Part shown: positions 57,274 through 64,000 of the stretch, piece after piece
Layout of the letters: the number at the start of each line of letters is the position of its first letter
How positions within the stretch are numbered: position 1 is the first letter of the stretch
Assembly (NCBI RefSeq): GCF_008086115.1
Contig: NZ_VSIY01000003.1
Location: 496,001-560,000 of the forward strand
Source of the DNA: Maritimibacter fusiformis
GTDB lineage: Bacteria > Pseudomonadota > Alphaproteobacteria > Rhodobacterales > Rhodobacteraceae
DNA length: 64,000 nt
Reading direction: 5' to 3'
Translations under genes and position numbers: made by a program
Notes under the pieces: generated by a model
Database searches by the model: none
Told to the model about the DNA's origin: nothing
Seen by the model: only the letters and a program-made list of their open reading frames with translations

Positions 57274-58046
57274 GCCAACAATTCTGGAGCCGCGTCGAGG
57301 ACGGGATCGGCGAACTGGTGATCGAAAGCCCGCCGGTCAACGCGCTGGACAGCAGGGGCTGGTTCGGGCTGGCCGAAGAGATCGACCGGCTGCAGGCCGA
57401 CGACGCGGTGCGGGTGCTGGTGATCCGGGCCGAGGGACGCGGCTTTTGCGCCGGGGTCGACATCAAGGAATTGCAGAAATACCCGGGCCGCATCACCGAT
57501 GTCAACGCCGGCAACTGGGAGACGTTTCGCGCCGTGCATCGCGGCCTCAAGCCGGTGATCGCGGCACCGCATGGCTATGTGCTGGGCGGCGGCATCGGCA
57601 TCTGCGGCTCGGCCGATATCATACTTGCCGCGCCCGACGTGACCTTCGGGGTGCCCGAGGTGGACCGGGGCGCACTTGGCGCGGGCGCGCATCTGCAACG
57701 GATGTTCCCGGTGCAGAAAGTGCGCTGGATGTATTTCACCGGCGAGCCGATCGACGCCGCCGAAGCGTATCGGCTGGGCGCCATTCAGGAGATCGTGCCG
57801 CGTGAGGGTTTGCGCGACGCGGCGATGGCGCTGGCGGCCAAGATCGCGGCCAAGAGCACGACGATGATCAAGCTGGCCAAGGAATCGCTCAACGGCGTCG
57901 AGGATGGCGATCTGGAGGCGAAATACCGCTGGGAACAGGGCTTTACCGCGCAGGCCTACCTGACGGCGGAAAGCCAGGAAACCCGCGATGCCTTTGTTGC
58001 CAAGCGCGATGCGGATTTCAGCGGCAAGGATGGAAAGGGCAAGTAA
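57270..58046 (+). CDS. echA20: EchA20-like crotonase-family ring-opening enzyme
   Basis: A 258-aa crotonase: 'GELVIESPPVNALDSRGWFGLAEEIDRLQ', 'LVIRAEGRGFCAGVDIKELQKYPGRITDVN', 'GYVLGGGIGICGSADIILAAPDVTFGVPEVDRGALGAGAHLQRMFP' and 'AKSTTMIKLAKESLNGVEDGDLEAKYRWEQGFTAQAYLTAESQETRDAFVAKRDADF'. This text closely resembles Mycobacterium EchA20, which hydrolytically opens steroid ring D of HIEC-CoA, rather than a general enoyl-CoA hydratase. The next pathway step in the known route is IpdAB, found at 62333-64000. Confidence 0.8.
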   Translation: MSQQFWSRVEDGIGELVIESPPVNALDSRGWFGLAEEIDRLQADDAVRVLVIRAEGRGFCAGVDIKELQKYPGRITDVNAGNWETFRAVHRGLKPVIAAPHGYVLGGGIGICGSADIILAAPDVTFGVPEVDRGALGAGAHLQRMFPVQKVRWMYFTGEPIDAAEAYRLGAIQEIVPREGLRDAAMALAAKIAAKSTTMIKLAKESLNGVEDGDLEAKYRWEQGFTAQAYLTAESQETRDAFVAKRDADFSGKDGKGK

Positions 58047-58504
58047 TGGGGCTGGTATTTTCCTCGGTGGATGAGGTGGTCGCGGCGGTTGGCAGCGATC
58101 TGGGCGCGTCCGAGTGGCTGGAAATCGACCAGGCGCGGATCGACGCCTTTGCCGATGCGACCGGCGATCACCAGTGGATTCACGTCGACCCGGAGCGCGC
58201 CAAGGACGGCCCGTTCGGGCGCACCGTGGCGCATGGTTACCTCACGTTCTCGCTGATCAACATGTTCCTGCCCGACCTGATCCGCGCCGAGGGCGCGACG
58301 ATGGGGCTGAACTACGGCGCCGACCGGCTGCGCTTTCCCGCCGCCGTGCCGGTGGGGTCGCGCATCCGGTTCGCGGGTCAACTGGCCGAGGCCAAGCCGA
58401 CCAGCGACGGCGGCGTGCAACTGACCACGCGGGTGACGGTAGAGCTGGAAGGGTCCGAACGGCCCGCCTGCGTCGCGGATATCCTGTCGCGCTATTACTT
58501 CTGA
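58046..58504 (+). CDS. MaoC-like (R)-enoyl-CoA hydratase
   Basis: A 152-aa MaoC/hotdog hydratase. The hydratase-2 motif 'RIDAFADATGDHQWIHVDPERAKDGPFGRTVAHGYLTFSLINMF' supplies the Asp and His catalytic pair, and 'NYGADRLRFPAAVPVGSRIRF' follows. Its length matches single-domain MaoC hydratases. TAATG overlap with the echA20-like gene. The last 10 bp overlap the convergent sigma-factor gene. Confidence 0.9.
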   Translation: MGLVFSSVDEVVAAVGSDLGASEWLEIDQARIDAFADATGDHQWIHVDPERAKDGPFGRTVAHGYLTFSLINMFLPDLIRAEGATMGLNYGADRLRFPAAVPVGSRIRFAGQLAEAKPTSDGGVQLTTRVTVELEGSERPACVADILSRYYF

Positions 58505-59199
58505 GCGGCGCGCAGGGCGGCGATCACCCGGTCGGCCATATGGGCACAGCGCGCCCCGTCGAAGGGAAACACGCCCGAGAACTCGGAGGCGAGGTTCTGG
58601 CGCACCTCGTCGCGCAGCCGCCTGCGGGCGCGCAATAGCCGCGTCTTGACGGTGATCGGGTTCACGCCCAGCAGGTCGGCCACCTCGCGCGTCGACATTT
58701 CCTGCACGTCGCGCAGCACATAGGTCAGCCGGAACGGCTCGGGAAGCGCGTCGATGGCGTGTTCCAGAAAGGCGCGGACCTCGGCGCGGCCAAGGTCGGC
58801 TTCGGGCGTGGTGGGCGGTGGTGTCATGGTGTTCGCTGAGCCGTGTTCCAGGGCCTCGGCGGCCTCGTTGCGGTATTCGTCCAGATCGACCACCCGGGCG
58901 CGACGGCGCAGGCGCCCATAGGCCTCGTTCATGGCGATGCGGGTGATCCAGGTGGAAAACGCCGCCTTGCCCTGAAAGCTGTCGAGCCTGGTGAAGGCGG
59001 CGACGTAGGCCGCCTGCACCACGTCCTCGGCCTCGCTGTCATCATGCAGGATGCCGCGCGCGACCCGGAACAGTTGGCGATTGCAGCGCCGCACAAGCTC
59101 GCGGATCGCGGCCTCGTCGTTTTGGCGGGCCAGGAGGACAAGCTCGGCCTCGGAGCGGTCGATGGCGGGGATACGTGCCGGTTTCGGTGCCGGGGTCAT
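58495..59199 (-). CDS. ECF-type RNA polymerase sigma factor
   Basis: A 234-aa sigma-70-family factor with region 2 ('ELVRRCNRQLFRVARGILHDDSEAEDVVQAAYVAAFTRLDSFQGKAAFSTWITRIAMNEAYGRLRRRAR') and region 4 ('IDALPEPFRLTYVLRDVQEMSTREVADLLGVNPITVKTRLLRARRRLRDEV'), without regions 1.1 or 3. GAGGAG stands 7 bp before ATG 59199. A C-terminal ~35-residue extension with a Cys and His ('DGARCAHMADRVIAAL') follows. No anti-sigma gene is next to it. Third gene after a TTHB210-like protein and a cupredoxin. Confidence 0.9.
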   Translation of the reverse strand: MTPAPKPARIPAIDRSEAELVLLARQNDEAAIRELVRRCNRQLFRVARGILHDDSEAEDVVQAAYVAAFTRLDSFQGKAAFSTWITRIAMNEAYGRLRRRARVVDLDEYRNEAAEALEHGSANTMTPPPTTPEADLGRAEVRAFLEHAIDALPEPFRLTYVLRDVQEMSTREVADLLGVNPITVKTRLLRARRRLRDEVRQNLASEFSGVFPFDGARCAHMADRVIAALRAAQK

Positions 59200-59200
59200 G

Positions 59201-59716
59201 TCATGGCTCCTCATGGTAGAGCGCGCCTTGGGCGAGGATGTCGGCAACGGGCGCAAAGCCCGCCAGCACCTCGGGGTCGAGGTCGCCACCGGGATAGTCC
59301 GCCGGGGCGCCCTGCCCCGCCTCGGCCACCACGATGCGCCCGACCATCCCCGCCCGTTCGTGCGGGATGCAGTAGTAATCATAGACCCCGGGCAGCGCGA
59401 ACGTCACCTCGAAGCTGTCGCCCGGCAGAAGATAGCCGCTGTCGAAGGCCGCGGCCCCCTCGGGAATGCGCCGGGGGTGGTCGTCGTTCTCGGGCGCATA
59501 GGCGGTGGCGGTGTGCGAATTGGCCTTGTCCAAGTTGGTCCAGCGCAGGGTCTGGCCGGGGCGGATCAACACGCCGAAGGGGTCGAACCAGACGCGCGAG
59601 CCATCGGGGCGGCCCGCCATGGCGATTTCGACCACCGAATTGGCAAGGGCGGTGCGGGGGATGAGCGGGAGGGCGGCGGCGATGCCGCCCGCCCGCAGGA
59701 AATCACGCCGGCGCAT
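59201..59716 (-). CDS. Tat-exported cupredoxin
   Basis: A 171-aa blue-copper-like protein. It has a twin-arginine signal (MRRRDFLRAGGIAAALPLIPRTALA) and a cupredoxin domain with a type-1 copper ligand set: His in 'KANSHTATAYAP', then Cys, His and Met in 'YDYYCIPHERAGMVGRIVV'. It resembles plastocyanin/pseudoazurin-type proteins. A ~35-residue C-terminal extension is unassigned. Probably a periplasmic electron carrier. It is tightly packed between the upstream secreted protein (stop at 59718) and the sigma gene. Confidence 0.88.
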   Translation of the reverse strand: MRRRDFLRAGGIAAALPLIPRTALANSVVEIAMAGRPDGSRVWFDPFGVLIRPGQTLRWTNLDKANSHTATAYAPENDDHPRRIPEGAAAFDSGYLLPGDSFEVTFALPGVYDYYCIPHERAGMVGRIVVAEAGQGAPADYPGGDLDPEVLAGFAPVADILAQGALYHEEP

Positions 59717-59717
59717 G

Positions 59718-60149
59718 TCACTCGGCCACGCGTGTTTCGTCGGCCACCGGCACATGCCAGAGCACGATGTGTTCATGCGGCTCTGCCACCCCCGGATGGC
59801 CCGCGTTGAAGTAGATGTCGACGTGATCGACATTGCCGCCCGGGGCTGCGAGGTTGTCAAAGCCGGTGTCGGCATTCATCGCGGAAATCGGGATCATGTA
59901 GATCGTGCTGACCAGTTGCCCGTCGCGGTCATAGGCCATGAACGGCCCGGCGGGCAGCGTGGCCGGGTCGACGAACAACTCTCCGATACCCGGCAGGAAG
60001 TCGGGCAGCGGCACCAGGTCCGAGACCTTCTGATAGGGCGCGTCGGGCGGGCTGGTCTCGACCGCCGCATCCTGGGCAAGCGCGGGACCGGCGACAAGCG
60101 CGGCGGCGGCCAAGGCGGTCGCGGCGGCGGTGGCAAACAAACGGGTCAT
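59718..60149 (-). CDS. Secreted TTHB210-like (DUF5602) protein
   Basis: A 143-aa protein with a signal peptide (MTRLFATAAATALAAAALVAGPALA/QD). The mature segment 'GPFMAYDRDGQLVSTIYMIPISAMNADTGFDNLAAPGGNVDHVDIYFNAGHPGVAEPHEHIVLWHVP' is His-rich and resembles, from memory, the TTHB210 domain, first seen in a sigma-E-regulated Thermus protein. The His cluster suggests metal binding. AAAGGAG stands 7 bp before ATG 60149. First gene of the sigma/cupredoxin operon. Confidence 0.7.
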   Translation of the reverse strand: MTRLFATAAATALAAAALVAGPALAQDAAVETSPPDAPYQKVSDLVPLPDFLPGIGELFVDPATLPAGPFMAYDRDGQLVSTIYMIPISAMNADTGFDNLAAPGGNVDHVDIYFNAGHPGVAEPHEHIVLWHVPVADETRVAE

Positions 60150-60206
60150 CTCATGCTCCTTTTTCGCATTCAGAGGCACGCCGATACCCGGCGTGTCTGG
60201 CGAATT

Positions 60207-60233
60207 GGATGCGATGAGAGCGGAAAGGTTCCC
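60207..60233 (-). promoter_or_regulatory. Candidate ECF-sigma promoter
   Basis: On the minus strand GGGAACC (60233-60227), 16 bp, ATCC (60210-60207), about 58 bp before the TTHB210-like start. GGAACC is a typical ECF -35 element, so the sigma factor encoded two genes on may drive its own operon. A small hairpin (CGCCG/CGGCG) lies in the leader. Confidence 0.45.
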
Positions 60234-60264
60234 GGTCGGTCGCGAAAGCGTGAAGGGCTGCGCC

Positions 60265-61467
60265 TCAGAAAATCTCGAACAGGCCCGCAGCCCCCATGCC
60301 GCCGCCGATGCACATGGTCACAACGCCCAGCTTGGCACCGCGCCTGCGGCCCTCGACCAGGATGTGGCCCGAGAGGCGCGCGCCGGTCATACCGAAGGGG
60401 TGGCCCACCGCGATGGCGCCGCCGTCGACGTTGAGCTTGTCAGGATCGATGCCAAGACGGTCGCGGCAGTAGACGGCCTGGCTGGCGAAAGCCTCGTTGA
60501 GTTCCCACAGGTCGATGTCGTCGACCGTGAGCCCATGCGCCTTGAGCAGTTTCGGCACCGCGAAGACCGGGCCGATGCCCATTTCCTCGGGCGCGCAGCC
60601 GGCCACCGCCATGCCCTTGAAGGCGCCAAGGGGCGTGAGGCCAAGCTCGGCGGCGCGGCCCGCCTCCATCACCACCAGTGCTGCGGCGCCATCGGACAGT
60701 TGCGACGAGTTGCCGGCGGTAATGTATTGCCCGGTCTTGACCACGGTGCCATCCGCAAAGACCGGCTTCAGCCCGGCGAGCCCCTCCAGCGTGGTGCCGG
60801 CGCGAAAGCCCTCGTCACGCTCCAGCGTCACGGCTTCGGTGGAAACCTCGCCGGTCTCGCGGTTCTTCACCGTCTTGACGCTGGGCATCGGCACGATCTC
60901 GTCGGCGAAACGCCCGGCGGCGTCGGCCTCGGCGGTGCGGGTCTGGCTGGCGAGCGCGAACTCGTCCTGCGCCTCGCGCGAAATGCCGTAGCGCTCGGCG
61001 ACGATCTCGGCGGTCTCGATCATCGGCATATACATGTGCGGGCTGCGCGCCAGCACGGTCTCGGACTGGTTGCGATAGGTGTTCTTGTGCTTGTTCTGGG
61101 TCAGGCTGATCGACTCGACGCCGCCGGCCACCACGGTCTGCTGCCCGTCGAACACGATCTGGCGGCTGGCGATGGCGATGGCCATCAGGCCGGAGGCGCA
61201 CATCCGGTCGACGGTCATGCCCGGCACGGTTTCGGGCAGGCCCGCGGCAATCGCGGTCAGCCGGCCGATGTTGTAGCCTTGCGTGCCCTGCTGGGCCGAA
61301 CAGCCCATGATCACGTCATCCACCTCGCCCGGCTCGATCCCCGCGCGCTTGACGGCATGGGCGGCGGCGTGACCCGACAGCGCCGGAGCCTCGGTATCGT
61401 TGAAGGCACCGCGAAAGGCCTTGCCGATGGGGGTGCGGGCGAGCGAGACGATGACAGCTTGGCGCAA
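60265..61467 (-). CDS. Acetyl-CoA acyltransferase (thiolase)
   Basis: A 400-aa thiolase: '[27 protein letters not shown]', catalytic Cys in '[15 protein letters not shown]', '[17 protein letters not shown]', '[19 protein letters not shown]' (His) and '[14 protein letters not shown]' (Cys). This is the FadA/BktB-type, distinct from the FadA6-like enzyme at 48426. TTG 61467 is chosen because GAGGAG ends 7 bp before it; no ATG is suitably placed. Monocistronic, with a dyad 56 bp upstream. Confidence 0.88.
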   Translation of the reverse strand: MRQAVIVSLARTPIGKAFRGAFNDTEAPALSGHAAAHAVKRAGIEPGEVDDVIMGCSAQQGTQGYNIGRLTAIAAGLPETVPGMTVDRMCASGLMAIAIASRQIVFDGQQTVVAGGVESISLTQNKHKNTYRNQSETVLARSPHMYMPMIETAEIVAERYGISREAQDEFALASQTRTAEADAAGRFADEIVPMPSVKTVKNRETGEVSTEAVTLERDEGFRAGTTLEGLAGLKPVFADGTVVKTGQYITAGNSSQLSDGAAALVVMEAGRAAELGLTPLGAFKGMAVAGCAPEEMGIGPVFAVPKLLKAHGLTVDDIDLWELNEAFASQAVYCRDRLGIDPDKLNVDGGAIAVGHPFGMTGARLSGHILVEGRRRGAKLGVVTMCIGGGMGAAGLFEIF

Positions 61468-61523
61468 GGGAACACTCCTCGTTTCTGTTCCATTCTGGGT
61501 AGAGCCGCGCCCGGTCAGGGGCA

Positions 61524-61539
61524 TCGTCTGAAAAGACTA
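61524..61539 (-). promoter_or_regulatory. Catabolic-regulon dyad, copy 11
   Basis: Minus strand TAGTCT-TTTC-AGACGA followed by TGC. TACCCA begins 22 bp on. It lies between the SDR stop (61557) and the thiolase start (56 bp). Confidence 0.7.
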
Positions 61540-61556
61540 AGACGCCCCGGGGTGGC

Positions 61557-62330
61557 TCAGAGGTGATAGCCGCCGTCGACGTTGATCACTTCGCCGGTGA
61601 CGAAACGCGCGCGGCGCGAGGCGAGGAAGGCGACCGCCTCGGCCACGTCGACGGGCTGGCCGGTGGTGCGCAGCGGCGTCGCGGCGATGGCGCGCTCCAT
61701 GTAGGTGGCGTCGATCTGGCCCTGAGCGGTCAATTCGGTGTGGCTGCCCGCCTCGATGATGCCCAGCGCCACGCCGTTGGCGCGGATGCCGAAACGGCCC
61801 TCTTCCTTGGCGATACCGCGCAGGATCGCCAGCACCCCGGCCTTGGGGACGATCGACAGCCCGTCGGCGGGGGCATGGCGGAACTGGGCCGAGGACAGCA
61901 CCGTGACCACCGCGCCCCGGGTTTCGCGCAAATGCGGCAGGGCGTGGTGGATCAGGTTGAAGAACCCCGCGGTGTCGGCAAGCAGGTGCTCGCGCATCTG
62001 CTCGGGCGTGGTGCGGCTGAGGTGGATCTGCGGCACCAGCGGCCCGGCGGCGTAGATGAGCGTATGAAGCGGCGGTTGCCCGGTGCCGGTCAGCGCCGCG
62101 ATCAGCGTGCCGACCGCATCGGCATCGCCCGCATCGAGGCGATGGAGCGACGCCGCGCGCCCCTCGCCGCGGACCGCCTCGGCGGCAGCCTCGGCGCGGG
62201 CTTCGTTGCGGTGATAGGTCAGCGCCACGTCGCAGCCGTCGCGCGCCAGCACGCGGCAGATCTCGGCCCCGACGCCGCCGCTGCCACCGACGACAAGCGC
62301 GCGGCCCTCGGGGAACAGATCGGCGGCCAC
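61557..62330 (-). CDS. Atypical SDR with Ser in place of catalytic Tyr
   Basis: A 257-aa SDR: 'ALVVGGSGGVGAEICRVLARDGCDVALTYHRNE', 'YAAGPL', 'LSSAQFRHAPADGLSIVPKAGVLAILRGIAKEEGRFGIRANGVALG' and 'INVDGGYHL'. Four residues before the conserved Lys stands Ser, not Tyr ('SIVPK'). GTG start 62330, 2 bp from the IpdB-like stop. It is the third gene of the ipdA-ipdB-SDR operon, so a role in the same steps is likely, as reductase or binding protein. Confidence 0.82.
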   Translation of the reverse strand: MAADLFPEGRALVVGGSGGVGAEICRVLARDGCDVALTYHRNEARAEAAAEAVRGEGRAASLHRLDAGDADAVGTLIAALTGTGQPPLHTLIYAAGPLVPQIHLSRTTPEQMREHLLADTAGFFNLIHHALPHLRETRGAVVTVLSSAQFRHAPADGLSIVPKAGVLAILRGIAKEEGRFGIRANGVALGIIEAGSHTELTAQGQIDATYMERAIAATPLRTTGQPVDVAEAVAFLASRRARFVTGEVINVDGGYHL

Positions 62331-62332
62331 GG

Positions 62333-63136
62333 TCAGGCGGCGGGCCGGATGCCCGGCGGGTTGCCCTTGAGCACCTTGGAGCGGACATCATGCGGGTCGA
62401 GCCGGCGGATCACCGCAAGCTGGTCTTCGGTCGGGCCGGCGGTCACACCCATGTCCGGCGCTTTCAAAAGCTCGAAGCCGGTGTTGTCCTGCACCTCGTC
62501 GAAGCTGACCCCCGGATGCAGCGACAGGACCTGCGCGGCATGGTCGGGGCCACGGAAATCGAACACGCACAGGTTGGTGACCACGCGCCCGATTTTGACC
62601 CGGTTCATGTCGGCGCCCTCGGGCCAGTTCTTCGGGTTGTAGCCGGCGCTGGCGACCACATCGACCTCGCCTTCGACGAAGGTGCGGGTCGAATGGTTGG
62701 GGATGAACATCGAGTTCTTGTGCGAGATCGAGTTGCCCGGAAAGCCGCGCACGCCCAGCATCTGCACCTTGGGCCGGGTGAAATCCGGGCCGAGCGCCGA
62801 GATGTTCGCCTGCGCCCAGCGGTCCATCTGCACCGGCGTCACCATGGCGTGACGGCGGCCGGACCAGACCACGTCGAACACCCGGCGAAACGGCATCCAG
62901 CCGGTGAACTCCGGCTCGTGATCGCCGCGCGGGCCGATCGGCACCGGGTCTTCGACCAGCATGCATTCGCCATCGGTCATGGCGAGTTCCGGTGCGAAGG
63001 TCAGCTTGGCCAGCCCGGCGGCGACGCGCGGGATCGGGCCGATGCCGGTGACGAGAAGCTCGCCGTCATCACGGAACGCCTCGGCGCAAGCGGCGATGAC
63101 AAGCTCGGAAAGGGTGAAGGTCTCTGCCTGGGTCAT
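62333..63136 (-). CDS. ipdB: IpdB-like subunit of ring-opening CoA hydrolase
   Basis: A 267-aa CoA-transferase-fold beta subunit: 'LAKLTFAPELAMTDGECMLVEDP', 'EFTGWMPFRRVFDVVWSGRRHAMVTPVQMDRWAQANISALGPDFTRPKVQMLGVRGFPGNSISHKNSMFIPNHSTRTFVEGEVDVVASAGY' and 'NLCVFDFRGPDHAAQVLSLHPGVSFDEVQDNTGF'. These blocks match my recollection of Mycobacterium IpdB. With IpdA it hydrolyses COCHEA-CoA, opening ring C of steroids. ATG 63136 has GGA six bases upstream; ATG 63142 is an alternative. Confidence 0.82.
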   Translation of the reverse strand: MTQAETFTLSELVIAACAEAFRDDGELLVTGIGPIPRVAAGLAKLTFAPELAMTDGECMLVEDPVPIGPRGDHEPEFTGWMPFRRVFDVVWSGRRHAMVTPVQMDRWAQANISALGPDFTRPKVQMLGVRGFPGNSISHKNSMFIPNHSTRTFVEGEVDVVASAGYNPKNWPEGADMNRVKIGRVVTNLCVFDFRGPDHAAQVLSLHPGVSFDEVQDNTGFELLKAPDMGVTAGPTEDQLAVIRRLDPHDVRSKVLKGNPPGIRPAA

Positions 63137-63147
63137 GGTCATTCCGA

Positions 63148-64000
63148 TCACAGCACGGGAAGGGGAAGGGCACGGATCGCGTCGGCACCGCCGACCGCCT
63201 CGATATAGGCGGCCTCGCCGGGGGCGACGAAACGGTCGTAATAGGCCTGCCAGCCGCCGTCTTCGGCGGCCGAGGCGGCATAGGTCTTGAGATGCTCGAG
63301 ATCCCAGCCATAGCCGTAATGCGCGGCGGTCGGATGCGCGCCCATCGGGGCCGGGATCACGCCGGAGATGAAGCAGCGTTCAACCGCGTTGTCCTTGAGG
63401 TCTTCGCGGTTCTTCGAGGCGATGCTGTCGACCAGTTCCTCGGTGGTGACATAGGTTCTGGTGGCCGCACGCGCCATCATCCCGTCGAAATAGGGATCAG
63501 GCCCGAAAGACAGGGTGTTGCCCAGCCGATCCGAGCGGCTGACGTGCAACAGGGCCGCGTCGAGTTTGAGCGCGGGCATCGCCACCAGCACCTCGCCGTC
63601 GTCATAGGGCGACGTGATGGTGCGCAGTTCGGGGTTGTTCTTCAGCACGTCGGTGCCCAGCCCGATCGGCGTGGGCAGGAACGGCACGTTGTGTCCGGCG
63701 GCCTCGAGCCCCAGCACCACCATGCCTTCACCGATCTCCATCACCTCGACCCGGCCTTCCTGGCGGGCCTTGCGGAAATGCGGCTCGATCGGGATCACGT
63801 CGAGCGACACGAAGCCGTAGATCAGCTTTTTCGCCTTTCCGGCGGCGGCGAGCATGCCCATTTCCGGGCCGCCGAAACCAACGACCGTGAGGTCCTTCAG
63901 CGGCGAGCGCAGGATCTCGCGGATCAGCGCCATCGGTTTGCGACGCGGGCCCCAGCCCCCGACTCCGATCGTCATGCCGTCGCGGAGCTCGGCGACGGCG
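63148..64000 (-). CDS. ipdA: IpdA-like subunit (cut by window edge)
   Basis: CoA-transferase-fold alpha subunit, at least 283 codons, truncated at its N-terminus by the window end; the frame stays open to 64000 with 'AVAELRDGMTIGVGGWGPRRKPMALIREILRSPLKDLTVVGFGGPEMGMLAAAGKAKKLIYGFVSLDVIPIEPHFRKARQEGRVEVMEIGEGM'. The text 'MTIGIGGWGxRRKPMA..ILRS' and 'YGFVSLD' is characteristic of IpdA as I recall it. An internal ATG at 63975 exists but is not the start. Forms an operon with ipdB and an SDR. Other HIP genes such as ipdC may lie just beyond the edge. Confidence 0.82.
   Translation of the reverse strand, partial: AVAELRDGMTIGVGGWGPRRKPMALIREILRSPLKDLTVVGFGGPEMGMLAAAGKAKKLIYGFVSLDVIPIEPHFRKARQEGRVEVMEIGEGMVVLGLEAAGHNVPFLPTPIGLGTDVLKNNPELRTITSPYDDGEVLVAMPALKLDAALLHVSRSDRLGNTLSFGPDPYFDGMMARAATRTYVTTEELVDSIASKNREDLKDNAVERCFISGVIPAPMGAHPTAAHYGYGWDLEHLKTYAASAAEDGGWQAYYDRFVAPGEAAYIEAVGGADAIRALPLPVL

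Noticed and set aside
1-64000. CRISPR arrays, tRNA/rRNA genes, insertion sequences or prophage genes
   Set aside because: I looked for regularly spaced repeats, cloverleaf-like segments, transposase or integrase motifs and found none that could be supported.

Overview
The window is GC-rich, densely packed DNA, almost certainly from an alphaproteobacterium of the Rhodobacteraceae type. Indicators are the codon usage, many 4-bp ATGA gene overlaps, and an intergenic GGGGGC-loop-GCCCCC/CACCCCCGAGGTATTTT element of a kind I associate with that family. I see no rRNA, tRNA, CRISPR, IS element or phage gene.

Layout. (1) 0-3.2 kb: an amino-acid-type binding protein, a divergent LysR regulator and a DauA-like D-amino-acid dehydrogenase. 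(2) 3.2-11.6 kb: two SDRs and an NmrA-like protein, divergent from a branched-chain-type (Liv) ABC transporter with a fused LivH-LivM permease, a DUF1330 protein and a further SDR. (3) 12-20.2 kb: a carbamoylase-type amidohydrolase and a DUF1028 protein, divergent from a Dpp/Opp-type importer with a permease-ATPase fusion and a GntR regulator. (4) 20.4-29.4 kb: a DUF305 membrane protein, a two-component system and a redox cluster (two PepSY paralogues, cytochrome b561-like protein, secreted hemerythrin-like protein, DUF2271 protein, PepSY-flavodoxin-reductase fusion, ApbE). (5) 29.4-64 kb: a large catabolic island with two acyl-CoA ligases, many SDRs, a Baeyer-Villiger-like monooxygenase, an HSL-type hydrolase, a second Liv transporter (fused LivM-LivG), a LuxR and a TetR regulator, two heteromeric acyl-CoA dehydrogenase pairs, hydratases, thiolases and a CoA-transferase-like pair. 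A small ECF sigma/cupredoxin operon is embedded in it.

Several island proteins resemble, from my memory of the Mycobacterium sequences, enzymes that degrade steroid rings C and D: FadD3, FadE30, EchA20, FadA6 and IpdA/IpdB, plus a KstR2-like TetR. I therefore read the island as the lower (HIP-CoA) part of a steroid or bile-acid pathway, with two SnoaL-fold proteins that could be hydroxysteroid dehydratases and two Liv-type importers as possible uptake systems.

The strongest new observations are two regulatory codes. A 16-bp dyad, TMGTCY-N4-RGACGA read towards the gene, occurs eleven times, always upstream of island or first-Liv-transporter operons. In most cases a CA- or TA-starting -10-like hexamer follows 21-22 bp later, which puts the dyad near -42 as expected for an activator. 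The LuxR-family protein inside the island is the obvious candidate. Separately, three copies of a 49-bp module (CTGACG-N5-CTGACG-N15-CGTCAG-N5-CGTCAG) with identical internal spacing lie 46-51 bp before the starts of the redox-cluster genes, beside the two-component system.
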